From contig NC_067291.1 of NCBI RefSeq assembly GCF_020740795.1, positions 21,234,780-21,298,779 on the forward strand: DNA of 64,000 bases, read 5' to 3'. This document shows, piece by piece, positions 42,147 to 54,003 of the stretch. The DNA comes from Apus apus. Its lineage: Eukaryota > Chordata > Aves > Apodiformes > Apodidae. The stretch's first letter is position 1. Each line of letters begins with the position of its first letter. The position numbers and the translations under genes were made by a program. The notes beneath the pieces were generated by a model. The model saw only the letters and a list, made by a program, of their open reading frames with translations. It had not been told where the DNA came from and searched no databases.

Positions 42147-44056
42147 CTTCAGAGAAACAGAGAGAGAAAGAGAGAGAGAAAAACACTGGATTCAGTAAGA
42201 GGAATGTTTCTAACTATCATCATGTATGTCATATTTCATCGTCCTCGCCTGCTGAACCATCAGCCCCGTCACACGCTGGAGCCACCCCACTGCTTGGCTC
42301 CATCCAGTGCACCCCTGTCCCGTGGTTGGGGGATGGGACAGAGAAATGTAATGGAGCAAGAAGATACTGCAGAGGGTGCTTGGGCAGAAGTGGTTACTGC
42401 TCAAAGCAGTTCTGCTTCATGGCTGCCGACAAACACGCATCAAGCCTTTTGATAAACTGCAAGCTAAGAGTTCTCAGGCCCTGGGGCAGCTCCAGCACCT
42501 TCAGAAACCAGCCCTGACAATGACTTGCCCTCCTGGAGCACCAAGGTGTCCTACAGCTGTGGAGACTAGACCCAAGCCCATGCGCTTTACTGTTCAGAAG
42601 TAACCTTTGCTACTTAAACAATGCACCAGGAAAATCATTCAGAAACAAAACACCCTTCAGAAGTCCCAAACCAGCCTGTTCCAGGTGCACAGGAAGGCAA
42701 CTCCAGCTGCCCTACAGGTTTCCCCCACCCAAAGCTGGACACATGGCTCCTGCAGCCCCTGCATCTCCCTCCCTCAGGCCACAGGGACAGGACAGCCTCA
42801 GTGAGCTGCCCTCTGCTCTGGGGAGTTCAGCTTACCTGACAGTGCGGAGAACTGGGACTGTTGGTGACAAAGAGGTGGTGTCATAGACCCTGTAACACAA
42901 AGTGTGAGTTAGCACAGTCTATGTGACACAGGCAGCCCCGTCCTCACACAGCAGGGACCAGCACAGGCTGCAGGGCAATAACCAACATCACACACACCCA
43001 GCTCAAGTAGAAGCATCAGCATTCCAACTGCAATTATTAAATCTGCTTTTTAAATCAGATTTCCTTTTAGCTACACCTGCAGCTCATCCCTTCTGAAAGC
43101 TGTTAGAGAAGAAGGATGGCCAGGCCCAACAAGAGGCTCCTCCAGCCCCTTGTCCTTCCCATTGGGTCATGCACAAACAGGCTGCCCAGGGAAGAGGGCA
43201 GCACACCTGAGGGTGGAATCCCACCACCAGCAGCTTCCAGGGCCAGGAATTCCTCCAGCAGCCGCAAACTCAGCTGACAAAGAAACCATCAACAGACCTC
43301 CAGGCCTGGCCTCTCCCTCACCCCCAAGAAACTCTTCAGATCCCACCCCCTAAGGCAAAAAGTTCACGGAGCTGCTGGGTTAAAAGCTGCCTTCTTTTTT
43401 CTGAGGAGGAGGCAGGGAATGAATGATCCTGTCTCTGCTGTCTCAGTGCTGTCGAGCACAAACATTTTGGTTCTCACACCCATTCTGTGCTCTCAGACTT
43501 GCTCAGTTAGAGCCAAGGATTTACAGTTTTCATAACCAAGCCTGCTATGGAGAACAAATCCTCAATCATCTACAGTAAATACACCACAGGAAAGGAAAGC
43601 AGGACAGCAACACCAAGCTCACACAGAAGAGCTTTCCTGTGTGGAAGGGGAAGAAGGAAAATGTGATTTCCAGGCTAAACATACGAAGCAGTAACAAGGG
43701 CACCACACTCAGATTCTTTCCAGAAGGCAAGTACTTCCAGCCCTAACTGAGCCCCCCATTTTGTACCCCCCTTTGATAACATTTAAGACTTTTAAACATG
43801 CACCTGGCAAATATGCAGATGCAATTAGGTATTTACATGAACACATCACCTGATTTATGAAAAACCAGAGCTCTCTGATACAACACAACTCCAGCAGTTT
43901 AAATTATCAAATGGCAGACTAGTTACAAAAGAGCTGATATTATACTTTAAAGTACCAGCAGCTGAAAATAAATTCAGTTTCTAAGCACTTTGCAATCATA
44001 TTCATGAGCCAGGTTTTTGTTTGGTACGTTTCAGGGTGGGGTTTTTTTGTTGTTTG

Positions 44057-44089
<33 letters not shown>

Positions 44090-47000
44090 TTGTAAAAACC
44101 AACAGTACCTGTATTTTACTGTTCACTGTTAAATATTCTTCAGGAAAACAAGAATTAGGAATAAAATCCACCACCCCCCAATAATGAAAAGCAATATTAA
44201 AAATGCCAATGCAAGTAAATCTTTATCACTTTTTAAAAAAGTGATGAAGACAGAGAGTTCTCAATGGTGGGTAATGCAGATAGGAAATAACAAAAAAAAA
44301 ATACCAGTGACATTTTTAATGCAATTATTCCTTTCCCAGGGCCTCACCTCAGCTTATCATCAGCACACACTGTCACTACCCTGCTCCCAGTCACAGGGGA
44401 GAAATAGGCAGAAGCAACACTTTTGGTGTGTCCGTTCAGAGAGCTCACAGGCTGGTTCCCCTGGGACTTCAGGTATCGAATGTCAAAGACACAAACATCC
44501 CTGCAACACAGACCACACAGAGCACTTGACAAGGTGGCAGTTAAATCATTATCCTCCATTTGCCAAAACCACTCAAGAGACACAGGTTTTATGTGAGCTG
44601 CCCTCAGAGCCTCACATCAGCAGTGCATGTTCACATGGACAGCCAGTGGCTCCACAGGGTTTGGAGAGCACCAACACCAGCCCCAACCAACAGCTCAGGA
44701 AATCCCACTGAGCTGCCACAGGGACCCTTTTGGACCCACAACCAAAAGGTGAAGGAAAGTCAAAGCGTATCACACCTTTATTCCTTCTAAGGACTAAAAA
44801 CTTGCTTTCCAAGAAGATCAAGAAAGCTTTGACTCTACAGTGGTTGACAATTTCTCTGCCCCATCAACAGCAGCCCCTGCCCTCCAGACGTGCAGAGCTG
44901 ACCCCAGACACAGAGTAACTGCCCTTCCTGTTGAGCTACGTACACTGAGCCAGCAGCAAGGACATACTGCCTGTTCACTGGGTGAACATGGACTGTCCTG
45001 GTTCTTTTGAAGCCAATGTCTGCAAAAAGCTCTGAAGATGTCCCCGGGGTCCGTCTGTCCACAAGGGAGATGTCGCCGTTCCAGTGTCCTACAACTGCAG
45101 TGGAGGCACTGTCTTCCAGGAAGTCAAAGGAAGAGAATTCTTCTTCACTTCTGTATATCTGAGCACAGGAAAGGTCAGATGTAACCAGAATATTCAATAA
45201 AATGCAGAGTTATTCACAACACCCAAAACACTCCACAGACTGTACATTTCAGACTTTCCCTTTTGAATATGCTAAACCCACTAATGAAGCCTACCTAATG
45301 AGCTATCCACACAGGTAACCCTTCTGTACAACTGCTGTGCTTTCCACGGGGGACATCATCACCCATCCCAAACAGGCTGTCAACAGCATTCTCTGAATTC
45401 CCTGTCAGACCCTTACAAGACACCATCACCTGTGTGTTCCAGTGGCTGTCACCCCCGGCGAGGGTCACTGACCGTGTCCCTTTCTCCACTGCTACAGGCA
45501 CCTTTGGTTGGGCACAGAAACGTGAATTTGGCTTCCTATCATTTGGGAAATGAGAGCTGGGATCTCAAGCCATCTTATCCAATGGCAATTTCCCCACAAA
45601 GCAGCAACTAGTCACAAGTATAATAATGCTGCAGGGACACATCCATGTTCTGTGTCTCTGGGTGTGCAGACTCTCCCCACAAGCAGCTGTGCTCTCTCAA
45701 AAGCCAGCAATGCTCCTGGAGGTACCACAAGGTAAATGGGGCTAGAGAACAGCTTCTCCCTTCCTCCAGCCTCCAAAGAGACTTTCTTGCAAGCACTGAT
45801 CTCAAAGAGCAAGTCCCCCTGATCCTTCCTGGCCCCTTGACCAACCAACTGCAGATACTTCCCAAGTCTCTGGTCTGCCTGCAACCCCACCAAAATGACA
45901 GTGCCTCTAAGGACTGGGGAAAAAAAAAATAAAGCAGCTTTAAACTCTTGCAGTTTGTTACATCTGCCAGTGCTGGAGAGCTGATCAATGCAGATGCATC
46001 TCTCAAACAAGCAGCAATCAAAGCAAGCACCATGAACCAGCACAGATAAGCTGCCTGGCTCCCCACGAAGACAGCCAAAGCACTTCGCTCACTTGAAGCC
46101 TGAGAAAGCCAAGTCAGCTCACGCCTCATGTTGGTTTACAATGTTTATTTGGATGTTGTGGGGTTTCTTCCTAAGACTTAGTTCTTTAAATTGCTCACTT
46201 AAAAGGTACTGCTTTTGAAAAGAGGCAGGTATTGCTTAAGTACAGGGATACAAAACTAAATTCAGTAATTGCAACTGCAAGAAACCTGGGAGTGCCCAAG
46301 CTGCTACTATGTTTTTCTGACTAGGACGCATCTCCAGATTTTGACGCCATTAAGCAGAGATTACTTTGTGTGTCCTTGTGGAAACAGAACCTCAAACTTC
46401 CTTGATAAGCAACCAGCCAACAAATAACGAGTTGGGTTCAAAGAGACAAAGCCTTGTCAGCCGAGCACACCAAGAGCTCCCCATGGGAGCACTCACCTCG
46501 TCAAAGATGGCCCTGGTGACATCTCCACAGCGCAGCACGTCGTGGCTGAGGGACAGCAAGTGAGCAGGATTGGATGGAGAAAAATGCATGCAGCTGACAG
46601 AGTGGTTGTGTGGGACAAAGGTCTGGGCTCCTTCTGCAGACATACAGCTCTGCAAAGCAACAGAGACTGAGTGGGCACACATGCTAATCACTGGGGTTAT
46701 TTCAATCGGTTCCTGCAACCTGCCAAGTCAGGTCTCTTGTTTTTTCTCATGTTCTCAGTCTGCTCTGCTCACTGCCCAGAGGAGGCAGCAGGGTGCTTGA
46801 TGGCTGGAGACATCAGGCTGGGTAATGGGCAGCAAGGCTGCCTGGGGCACTGCCCAGGCCAACATCTTACTGGAGGACAGGTGTTCCTTCTCAGCACAGA
46901 GAGCTGCCCTCACCTGGACCCCTCAAGCCAGCACTGCCAGGGCAAGGCCTCCCTCCAGCTGCCCCTGCTCTACTGTACCAGCGGTTTGGCTCAAAACAGC

Positions 47001-50000
47001 GTGAGGAGTTTACTCTCAGCTTCAGAACTCTGTTTCCTAGTTAGGAGAAGCTGCCATTTCCTGCTGCAATTTAAGTGCACTGTCACTGCAGCCACCAGTG
47101 CTGCACCTGGACACGGATACCTGGCTCTTCTCTGACAGAAATGGTTTCTCAGGCACCACAGCTCAGCATCCCACTGAGGACCAAGCATGTGTGTGTGCAA
47201 CATTTACATCAAAACACGTGCACATCAGGTTGCTCAGAGCTCAAGCTAAACCAGTGACCCCAACAGAAATTCAAACATAATCCCCCGTTATCATCTCTTC
47301 TGATTCTGGCATCATTCAAGTTCCATTATTTTAAAAGAAAATTAACAGATAATTTTGGAACAAGTACCAGTTAATTCCACAAAGACTACTCTGCTTCCAG
47401 TCTTGGCCAAGTCCAACTCCCTTCAGGAAAATAAAAAAGGGAGGGCAAAAGAGAAAAGAAAAGCTTTAACAGTTCTAGGCTTTCACTGAACTGCCCTTAC
47501 AAGGCCACAGAGAACCTGCAGCACTTGAGACATCAGCCTCCCCATCACCAGATCACAGCCCCTGACATGCCCAGCTACACAGCCAGAGCTTTCTCAGCTG
47601 CACAGCCATAACTTTCTCAGCTGCACACAGCAGTTAAAATGTCTTTGTAACTGAGTAAAGAGTCTTGGAGCTGAATTGAGCTGATCAGTTTCCTGAAGCT
47701 GTCAAAGCAGAAACAACTCGAGAGATTAATGGCATTGTGAAAATGAGAAGAAAATCCACATCTGTGGGGACCTGAAGCAGCTGGTTGGGCTGAGGTGGGT
47801 TCACAGCAGAGGGCACAGGTGGAGGCTACAGAGGTGTCAGCCAAGGGCACAAATAAAGACTCTTGCTGCAAGAGTAATTAAAGCAATTCAAAACCAACAG
47901 TGAGACTATCTGCAAAGCTCTCTGAAGCTTCCAAAGCCCCAAACACCAAGTGACTTTTCCAAGGCCATGTGTGTGCCAGCACACATACTGGCAGGACAAT
48001 TTTATCTCTGTCATCTGGAAAAACAGTGACTCAAGTGCAGCTACCCCAAGTCTGTACAGACTCAATAAACAAACACTTCATTTCCCCTCAGTCTCCAAAG
48101 CCCAGCCCTGCTATCACTACTAGGGTGCTGTAACTAGATCCTGGATCTCTCAATCATGAACTGCAGTTTTAACCCTCACTGATAATAACACTTCAGCTAC
48201 TGATCCATTTTCTTCCACTCTTCCCCCAAAAACCCCATTGCAACCTTCTTTCCCTTTAGACCTGGGCTTGCCAAGGACCAGACAGACCCTTTGAGTGACT
48301 CTGGTGAGCCCCAATTCAACAGACATCCCTGTGTTACCCACAAGAAGGGGAACAGTACAGAACACCATGGAGAGCCTGACAAAGTGACACTCCAACCTGT
48401 GCCCCACCTGTGCCCACCCCACAGCCAACAGCTCTGCAGGTGACGAGCAGACTGGCACTCACCACGTTCCAGAGCCCGACCTGCCCCATCTTGTCTCCAG
48501 CAGCCACGAGGATGGCGCTCTCCGAAGGGTGGATGGCCATGGAACACACCCGGTACTTCACCACCTTCTTCACATTCTCTTCACTGATGACCATGCTGCT
48601 CAGGCTGTCTTGGTATCTAGACAACATCATTCAAATGTTAGCTCCTCGAGGGAGAAGCAGAACCAGACAGTTCCCAGTTATTAGCTCTGTCTTCTGCTCA
48701 CCTCTTCATGTCACTCGTGCGCTTCTCAGCATCACCCACTTTCATCTACAGACAGGCAAAAAAATCAGAATTTGATTACTCAGAACTTAACCTAAATGAC
48801 CTTATAAAAAACAATTGTAACTAGTAATACCTCACTTATCTTCATCCATGTTGTCAGTAAGTCCTCTGTCAATTTACTGTTCTCCACCTGATCTTCTGGA
48901 ACCATCGGCAAAGGTCCAGCTGGAACCTGAGGCTGGAACGACAGCAGCAATTTTCATAGCTCAAAACAACTGAAACCATAAACAGGCGGAATTGTGACTT
49001 TCCACACACCAGGTATTCTGAGAAAACACCCCTGATAACACAAGAAATCAACAGAATAATAAAAAGGTTTGTCTCAAATCCTATTAAAAAGATAAACAGA
49101 ACTTTACTGCACACAGTGGCAACGAGAAAGAGCCACCCTCAGTTTTTTACTCTCCTTTCTGACACTTCAGCAGGGTTGATCTTCAAGAGCTGTCACAGAG
49201 ATTCAGCTTTATTCTGCTGCACCATGGAAGATTTAACTTCCCCTCTCTCAGAGCAACAGGATCTTTACTTGTTGCTATGTAACTACTTCAAAAAGGTAGT
49301 AAATATTTCAAAGAAAAATATACTAGACCAAAAGTTACAGTGAGATAACATTAGAACAGAGTAATACAACTCGGAATGTAAAGCTGCTCAGATCTATGGG
49401 CTCTTGAAAAACATGTAAACAAGTTTTACCTCAGGACCTTTCTGCTCATCCCAAACCCTGCTATTTACCAACCTAAGCCACAGAACAGTGCCTCACTTTC
49501 AGGGGACACCCAGGGAGCCTGATGTTCAAGACATGTGAGGGTGAAGGAATTTACCTTCTCTTGTTGCCTCTGTGTAACCTCCCGAGTGCGCGGACACACA
49601 AACACACACACACAAGTCCTCTAACCCTTCCCCATCTTACATATTCCTCTGCTTCTGGCTGGGCAGGCAGCTCCGGCATTGGAATTCCCGAGGGCTCCAC
49701 TCTCAGCAGGCGCATCGATCTCCGACGCACTGTTTCATCTTCTGCCTTCTTAGGCTTAGCTCTGGAACTATGGAAACGTGTCCAAAGTAGGGGGACAGTT
49801 AAGGAAGAGAAGCCCTCTGCATTTAAGTACAAGAGCAGAGCAGGTTCAGAGGACAGCTCTGACAGCATGGCCAGGCTTCCTGATCACTTCAGGAGGGCTG
49901 AGATGGCTTCTGATGGCAAGAAGAAAAGCCCTTCTCAGCACTGCTGTGTGCACTGCATTCTTGTGTTGCTTGTAACCTGCCACTTTGCTTCTGAGCCCTC

Positions 50001-53000
50001 CTTATTTACAATTCATCTTTCCACTCATTCACCTACTCATCTTTTTCTACTTCCTTTCAGTGTGTATCTTTCTGTTTTGCACTTGGGCTCATTTTCCTGC
50101 TTTGCCTGGCACTGTTTTGGCACTGCTGAGTGTCTTGTCTTCTACACCAACTGGTTATCCTACCCCTTGCATCTAGTTCTGCCTCCCTCTTCCTTTCCCA
50201 CACCTTCTCCTATCTTTTGTTTTCATCCTTTAACATTCCTTTCTTGAGCCATCAAGCAAAAATGTCACCAGAAAAAAGAAATGGCCTTGAAATATCTGAA
50301 TGCAAACATCACGAAAATAAGAGATTCTGTAATTTGATGAAAAAGAGATTAATATTGTTGCTTTCTTTCCAAAGGATGGCAGGGCAGAAGCAGTACCCAG
50401 AGGAGCTGTTCCCAAATTCACAGTGCAAGATAATCAGCTATTTAGCTTTATAAGGAGACTCCTCACTGGCTCTCGCTCTCTGCAGTACCAGGTGTGTGCA
50501 GACAGAAGTGCTACCAGAGCTCACAGGCAGGGAAGGAACAGGAACACAAATCTCCTATATAGTTATTTTACCTTTTGGTGACACGGGACTGCCTTTTAGT
50601 TGCAATTTGGTGAAGTCTTGCAGCTGACTTAAAGAGAAAAAATAATGTTAAAAAAATATATAACAAGCATTAAAGATCAACATGTATAAAACACAATTCT
50701 CTAAAGTCTGCAATCACCTACATGGTAGTTATTCACAACAATAATAAAAAGGGGTTTTTAAGCATCAAGCTGTGTGTTGTGATTGCTTTGCTTCTGTGCA
50801 CCAGTGAGAACTCCCTGATTCCTGGGAAGGGCACGGAAGAGCACAGCACAGTCTGTTCTCTCTTTGCAGAAGACAGACAAAACTCGAGGTGCCAGGCAGC
50901 AGACACTGAGCACAGAGGCCTCCACTCAGCTTTCTCACCATTTAAAGATGACCAGGGGAGGTGTCCCTGCCCAGGAAGGGGATGGATCTAGATCTTTAAG
51001 GTCCCTTACAACCCAAACCATTATATGATTCCATTCATTTGGACTCCAGGGAAGTTCAGACACCCCTAGACACTCCCTGCTCTGCTTCCACTCCAGCCCA
51101 AGCTGCATCAACCCTGGCAGGAGAAGATTTACCTGCTCCTGGGCTTTGGCAGCCCACACCGGCCAGTGCCAATGGCACCTGGGGTGGCTACAGCTCCTTT
51201 TCTAGTCTTCACTACTCTGTGCCAGCGCTGTGGCTACAACCAGTCTGCCTACCCTCTACTGACCTCTCCTGGGGGAACTGGAAGAAAAGGAGGTATTTTC
51301 ACTCAAGTTTCAGCCTTGGTGGTGAGGAGCTGCACTGCCTGCTAGACAGGCCCAGCCATGCCTTGCAGCCTGGTACAACGAGCACACAGCCACCCAAAGA
51401 GGCAATTCCCCCAGTGCTGCCAGAAAAGGATGTATTATGAACTAAAAATAAAAAATCCAAGAGAATTAGTGTGGAAAGAGCAAAGACTTGGCTCTACCTT
51501 AACTTTCTAGACAACTTCACCAAGATGGGAAGAATTACAACACCTGTGTGTCCACCCAGCCCAGGCAGGACATGGGGAGGGACACATGGAGGGTCTCCAG
51601 CAGTGCAACCCCCAGGCTCTGCCCAGGAGCCTCTCCAGCACAGGGCAGTGAGCTGAACCCTCCCACCACCTAAGCCCTGCAATGAGAGAACCACCAACCC
51701 ACGAGCCCTGCACCTGAAGAGCTGGGTGGCTCCACTGGGAAGGTGGGAGCACAGGTTACACAGGACACTGCCTGGGCAGCCCCACTTCCATGGGTCACCC
51801 AACACACAGGCCACCTGCTGCTGACAGGTCTGCAGTTCAGGGACCACAGGCAGCAGCCTGGCAGGGGCTGCTGGGATGGAACACCCTTTCTTCACCTTTT
51901 AGAAGTTTAACCAATTCCTTCCCCTCTTTGGAAAAAGCAGCACAACCCCCCTATTTTTTATCCAGTGAGGGCAGCCCCGGTGCCTCAGGAAGACACACCC
52001 CAGGCCGTTAGGGAAGGGTTTCACCAGGGGTGACAGTGCAATTACCACTGGAGAGAGAGCATTTTGAGGCCACTCAGGACCTATACACACCTCGTGCAGC
52101 TTTAAAGCAGCAAAGAATTTAGCATTTTCTGTGATGTTCTTTAGCCTCTTCCTTTCATAAGCTGATAACTGTGAGTATCCATCCTACAAAAAGAAAAGCA
52201 AATTACTCTTCATCTTGCAGCTACAGGGCATGCAAGAGATGTCCTGGGAACAGAGTCTCTAAATTGATCATCTAAATTATTTAAAAACGGCTCAACATAC
52301 TTGTAAACATACAAACTGGGGTGATCCCAGATCAATACCAGAACTTGTCCACCCAGGCACTAGCTTGCATTACAAGACTTACTACCAGCATTAATTCTAC
52401 AAAAAGGGTCAGTTCATCACATGGGACCAAGGCACCCCTGAAGGGAATCAATAAACCATTTAAAACTTCAGCAATACAACCAATACTGCCCATAAATGGA
52501 ATACACTCCTAGATAATTTTTCTCTTCCACAGAGGAGAAGGGGGACCTGACAAGTTGAAATGATGATTTCAATATAAATGAACATTGACAAAACTTTCGT
52601 ATCTTGTGACTGTATCAATCATTAAAAACGCCTGGAAGGTGATTATCCAAGCACAGGAACTCGCTGATGCCTCTGCTGGGGGGTTTTACACGCTCTGAGA
52701 GCAGCTCTTTCTTAGTCCTTAAACACCTGAGCGGGTCAAACAAAGTTTTACGCTGCGAGTCAGAGAAGCTAAGGAGAAAAAAGGCGCGACGTCAAGAGGG
52801 AAAACACTTTCAAGCCTGACTTTTAAAAGCACAATAAACGCGCGCCTGGAGACCCGCGCAGCCCCGCGGGCACTCACCGCAGCAGCGTCTCCCGCCTCGC
52901 TCCCGTCGCTCTCCGCATCCGCGGCGCCGTCCCCGCCGCGCCCCGCGGGCCCCGGGGCGGGCTGCCCGGGGCCGGGCTCCAGGCAGAGCCTCTTGCCGCC

Positions 53001-53689
53001 CGCCGCCCTGCCCTCCGCGCCGCCGCCCCGCAGCCGCTTCTGGGCCAGCCGGCCCGGCCCGGCCAGCGGCGTCAGCAGCACCCGCACCTGCCGCACGCCC
53101 GGCCCCGGGCTGCGCTGCCGCTCGGCGGGGCCCGGCGGGGGGGACCCCCGGGGCGGGAGACGGGGCGTCGGGGTGGACTCCTGGGGAGGGAGACGGGGCG
53201 TCGGCGGGACTCGCACCCGGGGCCGCTCCCGCCTCCCTGCTCACCCACCCCGGGCCCCTCTCCCCGCAGCCCCGGCTCCCCCAGACCTTTTCCTCGCAAA
53301 CCCGCCTCCCCCATCCTCCCACAGCCCCGGCACCCCCCGGCCCCCGCTCCCCTCGACCCCCTCCCCACGCACCCGGCTCCCCCATCCTCCCACAGCCCCG
53401 GCACCCCCCGGTCCCCGCTCCCCTCGGCCCCCTCCCCACGCACCCGGCTCCCCCACGCTCCCATCTCCTCGCCGCCCGCCCCCCGCGCCCGCTCCTCTCC
53501 CCGCACGCCCTGCGGGGCAGCCCCTTCCGCCCGCCATCCCTCCCCGCCGCTCCCGCCGTCCCGGGGCGCGCAGCTCCCAGGGCGTCCCCCCGGCTCCCCC
53601 GGGGCCCGGACCTGCACCCGCTGCAGGGAGCGCGGCGAGGGCTGCTCGGGCTGCTCGGGCTCGGAGGCGGCGGCCTGCGGGAGCGCCAT
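41891..53689 (-). CDS. WDR76: WDR76, WD repeat-containing protein 76 (complete, 13 coding exons)
   Basis: Joined on the minus strand: 53612-53689, 52878-53087, 52091-52183, 50572-50627, 49641-49761, 48831-48932, 48702-48745, 48463-48616, 46497-46649, 44944-45158, 44348-44500, 42836-42889, 41891-42146 (1689 nt, 562 residues plus TAA). Human WDR76 is about 626 residues; the shortage is in the poorly conserved N-terminus. Visible landmarks are the YERKRLKNI motif, the basic RRRSMRLLRVEPSG motif, then a WD40 propeller with VGHWNGDISLVDRRTPGT, TVHVHPVNRQY and the C-terminal NSSGRLHVF. Known for the family: a nuclear chromatin-associated protein that recruits CUL4-DDB1 ubiquitin ligase and is cell-cycle regulated. 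The first exon and its ATG are the least certain parts; the MALPQ frame hits a stop inside exon 2 unless intron 1 is spliced, which supports the junction. Confidence 0.93.
42151..42185. repeat. GA-rich microsatellite next to the WDR76 terminal exon
   Basis: agagaaacagagagagaaag type sequence; on the minus strand it forms a CT-rich polypyrimidine tract for the terminal-exon acceptor. Confidence 0.7.
42836..42889 (-). CDS. WDR76: WDR76 coding exon 12
   Basis: 54-bp exon encoding VYDTTSLSPTVPVLRTV plus AG. Acceptor ttacag, donor gtaagc. Confidence 0.92.
44040..44096. repeat. T/G low-complexity run
   Basis: gtttgtttgtttgttttgtt type sequence in the WDR76 intron between exons 11 and 12. Confidence 0.7.
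44348..44500 (-). CDS. WDR76: WDR76 coding exon 11
   Basis: Encodes DVCVFDIRYLKSQGNQPV... then SVASAYFSPVTGSRVVT and CADDKL. WD blade. Acceptor ttgcag, donor gtgagg. Confidence 0.95.
44944..45158 (-). CDS. WDR76: WDR76 coding exon 10
   Basis: Encodes IYRSEEEFSSFDFLEDSA, then VGHWNGDISLVDRRTPGT and TVHVHPVNRQY. Donor placed at gtacgt, giving a phase match to exon 11. Confidence 0.94.
46497..46649 (-). CDS. WDR76: WDR76 coding exon 9
   Basis: Encodes SCMSAEGAQTFVPHNHSV... to RAIFDE, second blade. The turn reads SHDVLRCGD, apparently one residue shorter than the SYDGTLRCGD I recall for human. Confidence 0.94.
48463..48616 (-). CDS. WDR76: WDR76 coding exon 8
   Basis: Encodes YQDSLSSMVISEENVKK... 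then MAIHPSESAILVAAGDK and QVGLWNV: first propeller blade. Acceptor gtctag, donor gtgagt. Confidence 0.95.
48702..48745 (-). CDS. WDR76: WDR76 coding exon 7
   Basis: Microexon-sized (44 bp): MKVGDAEKRTSDMK plus AG. Acceptor ctgtag, donor gtgagc. Supported by phase continuity with both neighbours. Confidence 0.85.
48831..48932 (-). CDS. WDR76: WDR76 coding exon 6
   Basis: Encodes PQVPAGPLPMVPEDQVE... to WMKISE, exactly 34 codons. Acceptor ttccag, donor gtatta. Confidence 0.9.
49594..49616. repeat. CA microsatellite
   Basis: Interrupted (CA)n, acacacaaacacacacacac, in the WDR76 intron just downstream (minus strand) of exon 5. Confidence 0.8.
49641..49761 (-). CDS. WDR76: WDR76 coding exon 5
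   Basis: Encodes AKPKKAEDETVRRRSMRLL then RVEPSGIPMPELP; the RRSMRLL-VDPSG type motif is conserved in WDR76. Acceptor ttccag, donor gtaaga. Confidence 0.93.
50572..50627 (-). CDS. WDR76: WDR76 coding exon 4
   Basis: Encodes SAARLHQIATKRQSRVTK plus AG; basic. Acceptor is an unusual ...tttaag; a nearer tcag 4 bases inside would break the frame. Donor gtaaaa. Confidence 0.88.
50953..51033 (+). mobile_element. CR1 LINE 3' terminal fragment in a WDR76 intron
   Basis: Short: ggggaggtgtccctgcccag, ctttaaggtcccttacaacc, caaaccattatatgattcc. Antisense to WDR76. Confidence 0.75.
52091..52183 (-). CDS. WDR76: WDR76 coding exon 3
   Basis: Encodes DGYSQLSAYERKRLKNITE... to ALKLHE, 31 codons, phase 0 both sides. 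The YERKRLKNI motif is diagnostic of WDR76. Donor gtgtgt. Confidence 0.93.
52878..53087 (-). CDS. WDR76: WDR76 coding exon 2
   Basis: Encodes VRVLLTPLAGPGRLAQK, a Gly/Pro/Ala-rich stretch and an acidic ESDGSEAGD end. Donor gtgagt is clear; the acceptor (gcggcag) is one of several AGs, chosen by frame and similarity. Confidence 0.7.
53309..53460. repeat. 71-bp tandem minisatellite in WDR76 intron 1
   Basis: The string ccatcctcccacagccccgg recurs at 53,311 and 53,382 with a 71-bp period; a third, partial unit starts near 53,453. Units differ at a few bases. A shorter repeat of about 33 bp containing gagacggggcgtcgg lies just before it (about 53,157-53,205). Confidence 0.8.
53612..53689 (-). 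CDS. WDR76: WDR76 coding exon 1 (probable start)
   Basis: ATG at 53,687-53,689 begins MALPQAAASEPEQPEQ, 26 codons ending RVQ with donor gtccgg. Weak similarity to the Ala-rich human start. Lies in the CpG island. Start chosen because its donor joins exon 2 in phase 0. Confidence 0.6.
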
Positions 53690-54003
53690 GCCGGTGCGCG
53701 GCGGGCGGCCCGGGGGCGGAGCGGCCGCTTCCCGCCTGGCCGAGGGGCGGCCCGGCCCGGCGCCCGCCCACAGCGCCTTCCCGCCGGGGCAGCGGCAGCC
53801 GCGGGAGGCCCCGGGGCGGCAACCGGGCCCCGCCGGGCTCCCCGGGCTGCCCCGCTCGCCTCGAAACCCCGGAGCCCGAGCCCGCCGCAGCACTTACCCC
53901 GGCTGCCCTCCCGCCTGCTGGAGGCAGGGGTTTATGCCCCGCAAACCGAGCTCGGCACGGGCGGGAGAAAAAAGGGAAGGTTTTTCACCGGTGAACTTCA
54001 AAA
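53690..54003 (-). promoter_or_regulatory. WDR76: WDR76 CpG-island promoter with E2F- and CHR-like sites
   Basis: GC-rich, CpG-dense sequence upstream of the WDR76 ATG, no TATA. Two TTCCCGCC octamers (53,729-53,736 and 53,778-53,785), a GGCGGGAGAAA at about 53,959 and a TTTGAA (minus strand, 53,997-54,002) resemble E2F and cell-cycle homology elements. The transcription start is not determined. Confidence 0.5.

Larger units (their letters stand above)
52860..53970. promoter_or_regulatory. WDR76: CpG island over WDR76 exons 1-2
   Basis: About 1.1 kb of very high G+C with dense CpG, dropping abruptly on both sides (AT-rich at 52.6 kb and 54.0 kb). Contains exon 1, intron 1 with its minisatellite, and exon 2. 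Confidence 0.85.

Noticed and set aside
49522-50247. 241-codon + strand frame
   Set aside because: Antisense to WDR76 exon 5 and an intron; the hydrophobic C-terminal part comes from a T/C-rich intron.
52993-53994. 333-codon + strand and 273-codon - strand open frames in the CpG island
   Set aside because: Pro/Arg/Gly-rich translations of a GC-saturated, repeat-bearing promoter. Only the spliced WDR76 exons make sense; the frames are by-products.
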